From: Frigidibacter sp.
GTDB taxonomy: Bacteria > Pseudomonadota > Alphaproteobacteria > Rhodobacterales > Rhodobacteraceae
Assembly (NCBI RefSeq): GCF_030695035.1
Contig: NZ_JAUYTT010000005.1
Span: 62,001 to 126,000 of the forward strand
DNA length: 64,000 bases
Direction of reading: 5' to 3'
The notes beneath the pieces are model-generated. The model was not told the DNA's origin and ran no database searches. It saw only the letters and a list, made by a program, of their open reading frames with translations. Numbering within the stretch: the first letter of the stretch is position 1; the number at the start of each line of letters is the position of its first letter. Position numbers and translations under genes: made by a program. Positions 9,865-19,643 of this stretch are shown here, piece by piece.

Positions 9865-10523
9865 TCCCCGGTGGCCACCAGTTGCCAGTTCGGGTCCGAC
9901 GCGCCCATCTTGCGGGCAAAGGTCCAGACATCACGCTGCTTGCGGGCCGATTTCGGGTCGCCCTCGACAATCGCGCCGTTGCTGTCGCGCGCGACAGAGA
10001 TCAGCTCGCCGACATAGCGCACAGAAATCTCGCCTTCGTCCGTGGCCGCGTCGAACTCGGCGCCATGCAACGCCAGTTCGCGCAACCCGATGAACTCGGC
10101 GGTGATGGTCAGGCCCTGCGCCTCGCGGGCGGCGACCACCTCGGCAAAGCTGTCATAGACCTCGGGGCCAAGGAACGGCTTGACCGAGGCAAGATCGCCC
10201 TTCTCGAAGGCCATCAGGATCATCTCATATGCACCGCGGGCGCCTTGCAGGAAGTCGCCCACCGAAAAGCTCGGTTCGGCCAGCTTCATCGCGGCCAGCG
10301 CCTTCGCGGCATCGCTGCCATCGGAAACGTGATCGGTGATGTCGCGATCCGGCCCGCCCTCGATCACCTCGAAGTCGCGGCGCACGGCGCGGCCTTCCGG
10401 CACGGGCGCAGTCACCGGGGGTTTCTCGAACCCTTCGCGTGTGCCGAGAACGGCTTTCAGGCGCAGGATCAGGAAAATGGCGATCCCGGCCAGGACAAGC
10501 AGTTGGATAACGGCATTCGACAT
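9861..10523 (-). CDS. Tim44/TimA-like membrane-anchored protein
   Basis: A 220-residue protein with one N-terminal transmembrane segment (about residues 5-22) followed by a charged linker and a Tim44-like domain from about residue 85 (FLQGARGAYEMILMAFEKGD is the diagnostic helix). Alphaproteobacterial TimA is related to mitochondrial Tim44, the import-motor tether; its bacterial role is not settled. It leads the operon timA-mltA-smr and diverges from fxsA. Confidence 0.83.
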   Translation of the reverse strand: MSNAVIQLLVLAGIAIFLILRLKAVLGTREGFEKPPVTAPVPEGRAVRRDFEVIEGGPDRDITDHVSDGSDAAKALAAMKLAEPSFSVGDFLQGARGAYEMILMAFEKGDLASVKPFLGPEVYDSFAEVVAAREAQGLTITAEFIGLRELALHGAEFDAATDEGEISVRYVGELISVARDSNGAIVEGDPKSARKQRDVWTFARKMGASDPNWQLVATGE

Positions 10524-10656
10524 GAGCAGACCTTTGAAAACGGACAGGCAAGCAAGCGCGGGGTTGGCACATCTTGCCGTCGCTACCTATGTAGGGCAGG
10601 GGCGAGGTCAAGTCCACCATCGCCCGGAACCGAGGATAAGCACAGGAATCCTGCCG

Positions 10657-11157
10657 ATGTGGCTTTTCGTGGCCTTTTTGGCCGTCCCGCTGATCGAGAT
10701 CACGCTGTTCATCCAGGTAGGCGGGCTGATCGGCCTGTGGCCGACGCTGGCGCTTGTGCTGCTGACTGCAGTCGCCGGCACATGGTTGATGCGCCGCGAA
10801 GGCGCACGGGCGCTGAACGACCTGCGCCGGTCCCTGAACGAGGTGCGCGACCCGACCGGCGACATTGCCCATGGCGCGATGATCCTGCTGGCCGGCGCGC
10901 TGCTGCTGACGCCGGGGTTCTTCACCGACACGCTGGGCATCTTGCTGCTGATCAAGCCGGTTCGGACGTGGCTGATGGCGCAGGTCGGCAAGCGCGTCAC
11001 CATGACGCGGTTTACTGTGGGCGACGCACCGATGGATGGCCGCCATCCGGGCCATCGCCCCGACCCGCATCGCGGGCCGACGGTGATCGATGCAGAGTTT
11101 CATGAGGTGGAAGACAGCACCCCGCCGCGCGGCCCCTCGGGCTGGACGCGCGACTAG
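10657..11157 (+). CDS. fxsA: FxsA family membrane protein
   Basis: A 166-residue inner-membrane protein. Hydrophobic helices span about residues 2-45 and 70-105, with the conserved LLLTPGFFTDTLG motif of FxsA, followed by a hydrophilic tail. E. coli FxsA is linked to phage T7 exclusion by F plasmid; the general role is unknown. The start at ATG 10657 gives the typical MWLFVAFLAVPLIEI N-terminus. The neighbouring divergent timA and downstream secB form the order usual in this family. Confidence 0.88.
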   Translation: MWLFVAFLAVPLIEITLFIQVGGLIGLWPTLALVLLTAVAGTWLMRREGARALNDLRRSLNEVRDPTGDIAHGAMILLAGALLLTPGFFTDTLGILLLIKPVRTWLMAQVGKRVTMTRFTVGDAPMDGRHPGHRPDPHRGPTVIDAEFHEVEDSTPPRGPSGWTRD

Positions 11158-11230
11158 CCCGCCATTGAGCAGCCGGATGCGAGGTGCTACACCCGGCCCC
11201 GATCAACAGACTCCAGGGGAGACGCTACAG

Positions 11231-11755
11231 ATGGCCGAAAACGGCAACGGGGCCGCGCCCCAACCGGAAACCCAGCCGGCCGCCGCGCCGCAGACGCCCC
11301 GGATGCAGGTGCTGGCCCAGTTCATCCGCGACATGAGCTTTGAGAATGTCGTGGCGCAGAAGGGCCTGACCAACGCCGACGTGCAGCCGGAAATGTCGGT
11401 GCAGGTCAGCCTCGACGCGCGCAAGCGCCCGGCGGAGAACCAGTATGAGGTGACCACCAAGTTCAAGATCACCTCTGCCAACCGCGCCGACAAGGCGCCG
11501 CTGTTCCTGCTGGAGCTGGAATATGGCGGGATCTTCCTGGTCGAGGGCGTGCCGGAAGAGCAGATGCACCCCTATCTGCTGATCGAATGCCCGCGGATGC
11601 TGTTCCCCTTCGTGCGCCGCATCGTTTCCGACGTGACCCGCGATGGCGGCTTCCCGCCGCTGAACCTCGACACCGTAGACTTCTTGGCGCTCTACCGCTC
11701 GGAACTCGCGCGACGGGCCGAGGCGCAGAAGGCACAGCCGCAAGCGCTGATCTGA
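11231..11755 (+). CDS. secB: SecB, protein-export chaperone
   Basis: A 174-residue cytoplasmic chaperone that holds precursors unfolded for SecA. Core motifs include FIRDMSFENV near residues 30-40, the hydrophobic ITSANRADKAPLFLLELEY region, and HPYLLIECPRMLFPFVRRI with the conserved CPRxLFPF block. The Pro/Gln-rich N-terminal ~25 residues are longer than in E. coli, as usual in Rhodobacteraceae. The ATG at 11231 follows a GGGGAG ribosome site. Confidence 0.95.
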   Translation: MAENGNGAAPQPETQPAAAPQTPRMQVLAQFIRDMSFENVVAQKGLTNADVQPEMSVQVSLDARKRPAENQYEVTTKFKITSANRADKAPLFLLELEYGGIFLVEGVPEEQMHPYLLIECPRMLFPFVRRIVSDVTRDGGFPPLNLDTVDFLALYRSELARRAEAQKAQPQALI

Positions 11756-11773
11756 ACGCCTGACATCTGACAC

Positions 11774-11804
11774 GCGCCGCCGCGGGATCCCCCTGCGGCG
11801 GCGC
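11774..11804 (+). terminator. Hairpin after secB, probable terminator
   Basis: A perfect 10-bp stem (GCGCCGCCGC / GCGGCGGCGC) with an 11-base loop that itself contains GGGATCCC. It lies 19 bases after the secB stop and is followed by CTTCC rather than a clean T-run, so termination efficiency is uncertain. Confidence 0.6.
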
Positions 11805-11840
11805 CTTCCATTCCGGGCTACAAGTTTCGGGGCCGTACCA

Positions 11841-12374
11841 ATGACCGACATGATCCCTGCCTGGGTAGAGGGCACCCTGACCCCGATGGACAAGCTCGAG
11901 GTGCATCGCCTCGGCCTGCGCCACAAGGCGGTGTCGGTCTTCGTGCTGGCGGGAGAGCGGGTGCTGATCCAGCGACGCGCGGCCAGCAAGTATCACACGC
12001 CGGGCCTTTGGGCGAACACCTGTTGCACCCATCCGCATTGGGACGAACCCGCCGCCGCCTGCGCCGTGCGGCGGCTGCGCGAGGAGCTGGGGATCGACGG
12101 GCTGGCGCTGAGTGCCGCCGAAACCGTGGAATACCGCGCTGATGTCGGCAATGGCATGACCGAACATGAACTGGTGGAGATCTTCGTGGCCGAGGCGCCG
12201 GCCGATCTGTCGGTCAGCCCGGCCCCTGCCGAAGTGTCTGCCGTGCGCTGGATCGCCCTGCGCGACCTGCTGGAAGAGGTGGAGGATGAGCCGGAGCGCT
12301 TCACCCCCTGGCTGCGGATCTACCTGTCCGATCACCGCGACCGCATCTTTGGTCGCCGGGTGGGCAGCAGCTGA
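11841..12374 (+). CDS. idi: Type 1 isopentenyl-diphosphate delta-isomerase
   Basis: A 177-residue Nudix-fold enzyme that interconverts IPP and DMAPP for isoprenoid synthesis. The catalytic cysteine lies in WANTCCTHP (about residues 54-62), the Nudix-like helix in RRLREELG, and the acidic catalytic region in MTEHELVEIF. Length matches the family. In phototrophic relatives idi supports carotenoid and bacteriochlorophyll supply; no photosynthesis gene is visible here, so that role cannot be inferred. Confidence 0.92.
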   Translation: MTDMIPAWVEGTLTPMDKLEVHRLGLRHKAVSVFVLAGERVLIQRRAASKYHTPGLWANTCCTHPHWDEPAAACAVRRLREELGIDGLALSAAETVEYRADVGNGMTEHELVEIFVAEAPADLSVSPAPAEVSAVRWIALRDLLEEVEDEPERFTPWLRIYLSDHRDRIFGRRVGSS

Positions 12375-12529
12375 TAACTTTGTGATAAATCCGCCCCGCC
12401 CGCGCAAAATCGTCGCAGGGCAGGGAACCAGCGATTCCTTGCCCGCATTGCTCCCTCGGGACTGGCGTCCTTGCCCCGGACCTGCGAAACCTTGGGCAGG
12501 TGAGGCGCGGGACGAAACGGGGGCATCGG

Positions 12530-14371
12530 ATGCACGAAAAGCTTCGCTCTGCGAACTGGGCCCGGGCCCTTGTTCCCTCGCTGGCCGCCTGGCTGGCCTC
12601 GGCCGCCGTATTCTCGGTGCCAGCCGCATCTGCGCAGGAGGTGCAGCTTCAGCTGAGAGGCGCGAACGACACGCTGCGCGATGCGATCCGCGGGGCCTCG
12701 CTGCTCTATTCCGGCAAGGATGACGAGGACGCGGCCGATGCGCAGGACCTGCTTGCCTCGGCCCGCGCCGATTATGGCCGCATCCTTGGCGCGCTCTATG
12801 CGCAGGGGCATTACTCGGGCGTCATCCGCATCCTGATTGACGGGCGCGAAGCCGCGGCGATCCCGCCGCTGGATGCGCCCGATGTCATCCGCACCATCGT
12901 CATCGAGGTCGATCCGGGCCCCGGCTTCCGCTTCAGCCGGGCCGAAGCTGCACCGTTGGCGCGCGGCACCGAACTGCCCGAGGGCTTTGCCATGGGCCAG
13001 CCCGCCCGGTCGGGCGAGATCGTCGGCGCGGCGGATGCGGGGGCCGAGGCATGGCGCAATGCCGGCCACGCCAAGGTGCGCGTCGGCAACCAGCAGGTGA
13101 CGGCAAACCACACCAATGCAACGCTCGATGCCCGCATCGGCTTTGACCCCGGCCCGCGTGTCACCTTTGGCCAGATGGCGATCACCGGCAATGAGCGGGT
13201 ACGCGCCCGCCGAATCGACAAGATCGCCGGCTTCCCGACCGGCGAGGTCTATGACCCCGAAGAGCTGGAAGACGTGGCCGAGCGCCTGCGCCGCACCGGG
13301 GCCTTCCGCTCGGTTGCGCTGACTGAGGCGGAGAGCCTCGGCCCGGGCGCGACGCTGGATTACCAGCTTGTCGTGGTCGAGGAAAAGCGCCGCCGGATGA
13401 GCTTTGGTGCCGAGGTCTCCAGCCTCGACGGCGCGCTGGTCTCTGCCGGGTGGATGCACCGCAATCTTCTGGGCGGCGCCGAAAAGCTGACGATCAACGG
13501 CGAGATCGGCGGCATCGGGTCCCAGACCGGAGCCGAGGATTACAGCCTTGGCGTACGGCTGGATCGCCCGGGCACCCCGTTCCGCGATTCGACCGCCTTC
13601 GTCGAGGCGCTGGTCGAGCGCGCGCAGGAAGAAGACTACACCGCCGACACCGCCCGCATCGGCTTTGGCCTGACCCGCTACATCACCGATCAGCTGACCG
13701 GCGAGGTGAGCATCGGCTATGAGATTTCCGAGGTCACCGATGAGTTCGACGAGATCACCTATGAGCAGCTGGTGCTCCCGGTGAAACTGACCTGGGACAC
13801 CCGCGACAACGCGCTGGACGCGGTGGAGGGCTACTATGCCCAAGGCGAGGTGACTGCCTTCCGCGGCTTTGGAACCACAGGCACCGGCGCGCGGCTGGCC
13901 TTTGACGGGCGCGCCTATCACGGATTTGGCGCGGAAGACCGGGTGGTTCTCGCGGGCCGGGTGCAGGGCGGGGCTATCGTCGGATCCGACCTCCTCGAAA
14001 CGCCGCGCGAATATCTGTTCTACTCGGGCGGCGGCGGCACCGTTCGCGGCCAGCCCTACCAGTCACTCGGGGTCGAGATCGACCGCGGCGGCGGCCAGAT
14101 CCAGGACATTGGCGGCGACCGCTTCGTCGCGTTCTCGGCCGAGGTTCGCGCCGGGATCCGCGGTAATTTTGGCGCCGTGGCCTTCTATGACGCCGGGTTC
14201 GTCGGGGTCGAGGATTTCTCTGAAGACAACGGCGCCTGGCAATCAGGCGCGGGTGTCGGCCTGCGCTATGATACTGGCATCGGCCCGATCCGGCTGGATG
14301 TGGCCGCGCCCGTGTCAGGCGATACCGGCGACGGTGTGCAAATCTACCTTGGGATTGGACAGGCATTCTGA
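12530..14371 (+). CDS. tamA: TamA, outer-membrane Omp85-family assembly protein
   Basis: A 613-residue outer-membrane barrel protein. The N-terminal signal peptide ends at ASA before QEV (about residue 35). POTRA-like repeats follow to about residue 280 (VTFGQMAITGNERV is typical), then a C-terminal Omp85 barrel with the GGGGTVRGQPYQS motif and terminal Phe. With TamB it helps insert outer-membrane proteins and transport lipids. The start ATG 12530 leaves a proper signal sequence. It overlaps tamB by one base. Confidence 0.93.
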   Translation: MHEKLRSANWARALVPSLAAWLASAAVFSVPAASAQEVQLQLRGANDTLRDAIRGASLLYSGKDDEDAADAQDLLASARADYGRILGALYAQGHYSGVIRILIDGREAAAIPPLDAPDVIRTIVIEVDPGPGFRFSRAEAAPLARGTELPEGFAMGQPARSGEIVGAADAGAEAWRNAGHAKVRVGNQQVTANHTNATLDARIGFDPGPRVTFGQMAITGNERVRARRIDKIAGFPTGEVYDPEELEDVAERLRRTGAFRSVALTEAESLGPGATLDYQLVVVEEKRRRMSFGAEVSSLDGALVSAGWMHRNLLGGAEKLTINGEIGGIGSQTGAEDYSLGVRLDRPGTPFRDSTAFVEALVERAQEEDYTADTARIGFGLTRYITDQLTGEVSIGYEISEVTDEFDEITYEQLVLPVKLTWDTRDNALDAVEGYYAQGEVTAFRGFGTTGTGARLAFDGRAYHGFGAEDRVVLAGRVQGGAIVGSDLLETPREYLFYSGGGGTVRGQPYQSLGVEIDRGGGQIQDIGGDRFVAFSAEVRAGIRGNFGAVAFYDAGFVGVEDFSEDNGAWQSGAGVGLRYDTGIGPIRLDVAAPVSGDTGDGVQIYLGIGQAF

Positions 14372-17300
14372 TGATGATGCAGCGGCTCCTCCCCCTCGCG
14401 CTTTGCCTGCTCCTGCCGCTGACCGCAGCCGCGCAGGACGCTGCGACCGATGCGCAATCCGACGCCGACCGTGGCTGGCTGACCGACTTTCTCGAGGAGA
14501 ACCTGTCCAGCGCCGGGCGCGATGTGCGCGTCGAAGGCTTCGCCGGGGCGTTTTCCTCCCGCGCGACCTTCACCAGCATGAGCTTTGCCGATGACGATGG
14601 CGTCTGGCTGACGATCCGCGATGGCGCGATCCAGTGGAACCGCACGGCGCTGCTGGCCGGCCGCATCGAGATCCGCGAGCTGACCGCGGCCGAGATCGAC
14701 CTGCCGCGCACCCCCGGCAGCGGCGAGGAAGGCACCGATCTGCCCGACCCCGAAGCCTCGGGCTTTGCGCTGCCGGAACTGCCAGTTTCGGTGCAGATCG
14801 GCACTTTGAAGGCGGATCGCGTGGTTCTGGGCGAGCCTGTCTTCGGCGCCGAGGCGGTGTTCTCGCTGCAAGGCACCGGCCAGCTGGCGGGCGGCGAGGG
14901 CAGCGTGGAGCTGACCGTCAACCGCATCGACGGCGCGCAGGGCGAACTGTCCTTCACCGGCGCCTATGCCAACGCTACCCGGCAGGCGACCGTGGATCTG
15001 CTGCTGAGCGAGGGCGCTGACGGGATCGCCACCACGCTCATCGGCCTGCCCGGCGCCCCGGCGCTGACGCTGGCGGTCAGCGGCACCGGCCCCATTGACG
15101 ATTTCGGCGCCGATGTGGTGCTGACCACGAATGGCGAGCCGCGCCTGTCGGGCCGGGTGGAGCTGCTGGCAGAGGTGCCCGAGGGGCAGACAGAGCCGGT
15201 GCGCAGCTTCCGCGTCGATCTGGGCGGCGATGTCGCGCCGCTGTTCCTGCCCGCCTATCGCGATTTCTTCGGGACTGACATCCGGTTGGTCGCTGCCGGT
15301 GCCCGGCAGCCCTCGGGCGCGATGACACTGTCGGATCTCAGCCTGCAGGCGCGCGGGATTGACCTGCGGGGTGAACTTCAGGTCGGCGCAGACGGCTTGC
15401 CGGTGCTGGCCGACCTGTCCGCCCGGCTGGGGCTGGAGGATGGCAGCGAGATGATCCTGCCCGGTGCGGGCAACCCAACACGACTACGGGCGGCTGTGCT
15501 GAAGCTGGGCTTCGACGCGGCCGAGGGCCCCGACTGGACCCTTTCGGGCGAAGTGATGGGCCTGCAGCAAAGCGGCATCGGCATCGCCCGGCTGCGGCTG
15601 GACGGCGCGGGGCAGATCCTGCGGCCTGCCACAGCAGGCGATCCTGCTGCGGTAACGGCGGGCTTCGACTTCGCCGCCACCGGGATCACGACGGAGGATG
15701 AGGCGCTGGCAGAGGCCATCGGCCCGCGCCTGACTGGCAGTGCGCAGGTGGACTGGCAATCCGGCGGCGCGCTGGAAATCTCTGACCTAGTGGCAGAGGG
15801 CGCGGATTACGGGCTGAACGCCAACGCCACCATCACCGGCCTCGACAGCGCCTTCACAATCGACGGCACCGCACAGGCGCGGCTGGACAATCTGACCCGG
15901 TTTTCAGGGCTCGCGGGCCGGCCGCTATCTGGTGCGGCGAATGCCGATGTGTCGGGCAGCTATGGCCTGCTGTCGGGGATCTTCGACGTGACGGCAGAGG
16001 TGGCCGGCACCGACCTGACGGCGGACATCGCCGAGTTGGACGCGCTTCTGGCTGGCCGCTCACGCATTGCCGCCTCGATCCGGCGAGATGAGGCCGGCAC
16101 CGAATTGCGCTCGCTGACCCTGCGCGCAGGAACGCTGGCCGCCGACGCCTCGGGCACGCTGGCGACCGGCGCCAGCAACCTGACCGCAACGCTGGACTTT
16201 GCCGACCTGTCGGTGATGGGCGGACCCTATCGCGGCAGCCTGTCGGTCGAGGCCGGGCTGCAGCAGGCCGGCGAGGTCAACCGCTTTACCGTCAGCGGCA
16301 ATGGCATCGATCTGGCCTTGGGCATCCCTGAAGCGGACGGGCTTCTGGCCGGCAGAACCGCGCTGGCCTTTGTCGGCAGCGAGTTGAACGGCGCGATCAC
16401 GCTGGACACGGCGCGGATCGGCAACACGCAGATCTCGCTGGACGCTGCCGGCCGCTACGAGGCTGGCGCCAGCGACCTGACCGCCACCGTCGATCTGCCG
16501 AACCTCTCGGTTCTTGGCGGCGGCTATCGCGGCCAGCTGGCGGCCGAAGCGCGGGTAACGGAGACTGGACCGGTGCGGCGGCTGGAGCTGACGGGCACCG
16601 GCACCGGGCTCGCCATCGGCCAGGCCGAGGCGGACCGGGTGCTTGCCGGGACCACGCAGCTGGACCTTGCCGCCGAAATGGAAGCGGGCGCGATCCGGGT
16701 GGACAGGTTCAACCTGACAAACCCGCAGCTGACCGCCACCGCCACGGCGCTGGTGGAAGGCGAGACCCGCAGCGTGGATATCGAGGCGCGGCTGGCCAAC
16801 ATGGCGCTGCTGGTGCCGGGCTTTCCGGGCGCACTGACCGTGTCCGGCACCGCCGCGGATATCGGCGGCAGCTACCGGCTGGACCTGACCGGGCAGGGGC
16901 CGGGCGGCACCAATGCGCGGGTGTCCGGCACCGTGGCGGGTGATTTTGCCACGACCGACCTTGCGATCACCGGCGGCGCGCAGGCGGGGCTCGCCAATCC
17001 CTTCATCGCTCCGCAAAGCGTCGAGGGGCCGCTGTCCTTCGACCTGCGTCTGAACGGCGCGCCGGGGCTTTCGGCCCTGTCGGGGCGCATTTCCACCACG
17101 GGCGCGCGCTTCTCGGCGCCCACCGCCGGCATCGCCATCGAACAGCTCGCAGCCAGCGCCGATCTGTCGGGCGGACGGGCACAGCTGACCGTAGATGCGC
17201 GCGTGCAAGAGGGCGGACGTATCAGTGTCTCGGGTCCGGTGAGCCTGACGGCGCCATTCGACGGTGATCTCACCATCCAGTTCGACAGAACCCGCCTGCG

Positions 17301-18246
17301 CGACGCAGAACTTTACGATACCCGCATCGATGGCACACTGCGGGTCAACGGCCCGCTTGCTGGCGGGGCCAACATCTCTGGCACGCTGCGGCTGGACGAG
17401 ACGGAAATCCGCGTGCCCTCCACAGGGCTGGGGGGCGCGACCGCGATCCCCGATCTGGCGCATGTGGCAGAACCCGCCGATGTGCGCGCCACCCGCGGCC
17501 GTGCCGGTCTGCTGGGGACCGGCAGCGAGGGGCGCGGCGGCACTGCGCGGCCCTATGGCCTTGATGTGCGGGTGATCGCGCTGAACCAGATCTTCGTGCG
17601 CGGCCGCGGGCTGGATGCCGAGCTTGGCGGTCAGGTCCGCCTGCTGGGAACCACCGCCAATGTGCAACCGCAAGGCCGGTTCGAGCTGATCCGCGGCCGG
17701 CTCGACATCCTCGGCCAGAGATTCGATCTGGACGAGGGACTGATCGAGCTTCAGGGGAGCCTGGAGCCAACCATCCGCTTTTCCGCCTCGACCGAGACCG
17801 ACGGTGATACCGCCACCATCGTCATCTCGGGCCCGGCCTATGAGCCAGAGATCAGCTTCGTATCCTCCTCGGGCCTACCCGAAGAAGAGGTGCTGGCGCG
17901 GCTACTGTTCGGGCGCGGGCTCGACAATATCTCGCCCTTGCAGGCGGCACAGCTCGCCTCTGCCGTGGCCACGCTGGCCGGGCGCGGGGGTGAGGGGATC
18001 ATCGGGCGGCTGCGGCAGAACTTCGGGCTCGACGATTTCGACGTGACCACGGATGCCGATGGCAATGCCGCAGTTCGGGCAGGCAAGTACCTGTCCGAAA
18101 ACGTCTACACCGACGTGACCGTGGGGGCAGAAGGCAACAGCTCGATCAGCCTCAACCTGGATGTGACCAGCAACATCGTCATCCGCGGAGAGGTGGAAGC
18201 CACCGGCAATTCCGGCCTCGGCGTGTTCTTCGAAAAGGACTACTGA
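14371..18246 (+). CDS. tamB: TamB, translocation and assembly module inner-membrane component
   Basis: A 1291-residue DUF490 protein spanning the periplasm as a long beta-taco groove. It has an N-terminal signal/anchor (residues 1-22, ending AAAQD), many repeated beta-rich units with recurring ITG/LSG/DLSV phrases, and the conserved C-terminal DUF490 domain (about residues 950-1291), including LEPTIRFSAST and GLPEEEVLARLLFGRGL, and a terminal GVFFEKDY. Three in-frame ATGs (14371, 14374, 14377) are possible starts. It is coupled to tamA. Confidence 0.93.
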   Translation: MMMQRLLPLALCLLLPLTAAAQDAATDAQSDADRGWLTDFLEENLSSAGRDVRVEGFAGAFSSRATFTSMSFADDDGVWLTIRDGAIQWNRTALLAGRIEIRELTAAEIDLPRTPGSGEEGTDLPDPEASGFALPELPVSVQIGTLKADRVVLGEPVFGAEAVFSLQGTGQLAGGEGSVELTVNRIDGAQGELSFTGAYANATRQATVDLLLSEGADGIATTLIGLPGAPALTLAVSGTGPIDDFGADVVLTTNGEPRLSGRVELLAEVPEGQTEPVRSFRVDLGGDVAPLFLPAYRDFFGTDIRLVAAGARQPSGAMTLSDLSLQARGIDLRGELQVGADGLPVLADLSARLGLEDGSEMILPGAGNPTRLRAAVLKLGFDAAEGPDWTLSGEVMGLQQSGIGIARLRLDGAGQILRPATAGDPAAVTAGFDFAATGITTEDEALAEAIGPRLTGSAQVDWQSGGALEISDLVAEGADYGLNANATITGLDSAFTIDGTAQARLDNLTRFSGLAGRPLSGAANADVSGSYGLLSGIFDVTAEVAGTDLTADIAELDALLAGRSRIAASIRRDEAGTELRSLTLRAGTLAADASGTLATGASNLTATLDFADLSVMGGPYRGSLSVEAGLQQAGEVNRFTVSGNGIDLALGIPEADGLLAGRTALAFVGSELNGAITLDTARIGNTQISLDAAGRYEAGASDLTATVDLPNLSVLGGGYRGQLAAEARVTETGPVRRLELTGTGTGLAIGQAEADRVLAGTTQLDLAAEMEAGAIRVDRFNLTNPQLTATATALVEGETRSVDIEARLANMALLVPGFPGALTVSGTAADIGGSYRLDLTGQGPGGTNARVSGTVAGDFATTDLAITGGAQAGLANPFIAPQSVEGPLSFDLRLNGAPGLSALSGRISTTGARFSAPTAGIAIEQLAASADLSGGRAQLTVDARVQEGGRISVSGPVSLTAPFDGDLTIQFDRTRLRDAELYDTRIDGTLRVNGPLAGGANISGTLRLDETEIRVPSTGLGGATAIPDLAHVAEPADVRATRGRAGLLGTGSEGRGGTARPYGLDVRVIALNQIFVRGRGLDAELGGQVRLLGTTANVQPQGRFELIRGRLDILGQRFDLDEGLIELQGSLEPTIRFSASTETDGDTATIVISGPAYEPEISFVSSSGLPEEEVLARLLFGRGLDNISPLQAAQLASAVATLAGRGGEGIIGRLRQNFGLDDFDVTTDADGNAAVRAGKYLSENVYTDVTVGAEGNSSISLNLDVTSNIVIRGEVEATGNSGLGVFFEKDY

Positions 18247-18333
18247 TCGCCCCACTCGCGTGGTGGCCCAGAAAAGGGCCTCCTAACGCCATTCGGGGCG
18301 ATCAGGTTCCCGAAATCTCAAACCTTTCTTTCC

Positions 18334-18358
18334 GGAACTAGCCCCCTGCCAACTGGTT
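18334..18358 (+). promoter_or_regulatory. EcfG-type promoter match upstream of the PRC-barrel gene
   Basis: GGAAC, a 16-base spacer and GGTT, close to the general stress sigma factor consensus GGAAC-N16/17-CGTT, with one difference in the -10. It lies 55 bases before the PRC-barrel start and 4 kb from the ecfG gene itself. Confidence 0.55.
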
Positions 18359-18413
18359 GTTAGGGCATAGCAGGGGCCACACACGGCCCGACCCGAACTG
18401 AAAGGAATGCGTC

Positions 18414-19409
18414 ATGAACAAGCTTCTTGCATCGACCGCAATCGTTGCGATGACGGCTCTGCCGCTGGCCGCACAGACCACCACCACCGAAACCACCGCG
18501 CCGGAAACCACCGCGCCGATGGCTTCGGACACCGCGCCTTCGACCACTGGCTCGGCGACGATGGATGCGACCACCACCGCTGACACGATGGGAACGGGCG
18601 ACTTTTCCTACACCGCCATGAATGACGAGCTGATGGCTTCCGAGTTCATCGGTCAGACCGTCTATGTGTCGGAAGGCACTGTCGATCTGACCGCGGGCAA
18701 CAATGCCGACTGGGAGAGCGTTGGCGACATCAGCGACGTTCTGATGAGCCGCGAAGGCGAAGCCCAGGCGATCCTCGTGGACGTGGGCGGCTTCCTTGGC
18801 ATCGGCGCGAAAACCGTTGCCGTCGACATGGAACAGCTGAACATCGTTTCGGACGGCGAGAACGCTGACGATTACTTCGTGGTCTTCACTGCAACCCGCG
18901 AAGCGCTGGAAAACGCTCCGGAGTTCGTTTCGGCTGACGAAGCTGACGACGCGATGGACACCACCGCCACCGACACTACGGCGACGGGCACCACCGCTCC
19001 GCTGGCTGCCGATACGAACATGGCAACCGATACCACTGCCACGACCGAGCCGATGGCGACCGATACCACCACCGGCACTGCCACGACCGACATGGCGACC
19101 TCGGATGATCCGATGGCCGGCCTGATCGACCCGACCACGCTGACCGCCGAGCAACTGCAAGGCGCCCCGGTCTATGACGCCAACGACGAGAAAGTTGGCG
19201 ACATCTCGGAACTGATCGTCGCGGCTGACGGCACCATCACCGAGGCCGTGATCGACATCGGCGGTTTCCTCGGGATCGGCGCCAAGCCGGTTGCTCTGAA
19301 CTTCGAGCAGCTTCAGGTGATGGCCGAAGAGGCTGACGGCACCGGGGTGCGTGTGCACCTGAACGCGACCGAAGAAGAACTGGAAGCGATGCCCGAATAC
19401 GAGGGCTGA
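18414..19409 (+). CDS. Exported protein with two PRC-barrel domains and Thr-rich linkers
   Basis: A 331-residue protein with signal peptide (residues 1-21, ending LAAQT). A low-complexity Thr/Ala-rich stretch (~22-62) precedes a first PRC-barrel (about 68-165), a second Thr-rich linker (~182-235) and a second PRC-barrel (about 242-331). Both domains share the phrase VDVGGFLGIGAK / IDIGGFLGIGAK. PRC-barrels are small beta folds seen in RimM and stress or photosynthetic proteins. An EcfG-type promoter and position beside the stress locus suggest a general stress protein of the envelope; the ligand is unknown. Confidence 0.85.
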   Translation: MNKLLASTAIVAMTALPLAAQTTTTETTAPETTAPMASDTAPSTTGSATMDATTTADTMGTGDFSYTAMNDELMASEFIGQTVYVSEGTVDLTAGNNADWESVGDISDVLMSREGEAQAILVDVGGFLGIGAKTVAVDMEQLNIVSDGENADDYFVVFTATREALENAPEFVSADEADDAMDTTATDTTATGTTAPLAADTNMATDTTATTEPMATDTTTGTATTDMATSDDPMAGLIDPTTLTAEQLQGAPVYDANDEKVGDISELIVAADGTITEAVIDIGGFLGIGAKPVALNFEQLQVMAEEADGTGVRVHLNATEEELEAMPEYEG

Positions 19410-19433
19410 CCGACCCAGTAGCGTCACGAGTAC

Positions 19434-19461
19434 GGCCCGGGCATTGCCCGGGCCTTTTTTT
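19434..19461 (+). terminator. Rho-independent terminator after the PRC-barrel gene
   Basis: A 9-bp perfect stem GGCCCGGGC / GCCCGGGCC with a 3-base loop, followed by seven T residues, beginning 25 bases after the stop codon. The 180 bases between it and the end of the opposing kinase gene contain nothing else recognisable. Confidence 0.93.
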
Positions 19462-19643
19462 GTCTGGGCATGGGGTGTGATGGGCGGAGGCGGTGCCCTC
19501 GCGAGCCAGCCGAGAGATCGCGCATCCCTACAGCCACCCTGTCTCGGAGAAGCCCCCTGCGATGCTTGACGTTTACAGGTGCAGTCCTGGCAGGAGAGGG
19601 TTGGGTTCTGCTCGGGCAGGGGACGGAACGGCCTAAGCGACCG

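Noticed and set aside
16060-17673. 537-codon open frame antisense to tamB
   Set aside because: Its Gly/Arg/His-rich composition mirrors tamB codons and shows no domain; the sense strand is clearly coding.
18265-18280. Hairpin GGCCC/GGGCC after tamB as a terminator
   Set aside because: Only 5 bp of stem and no T-run follow; it is too weak to call.
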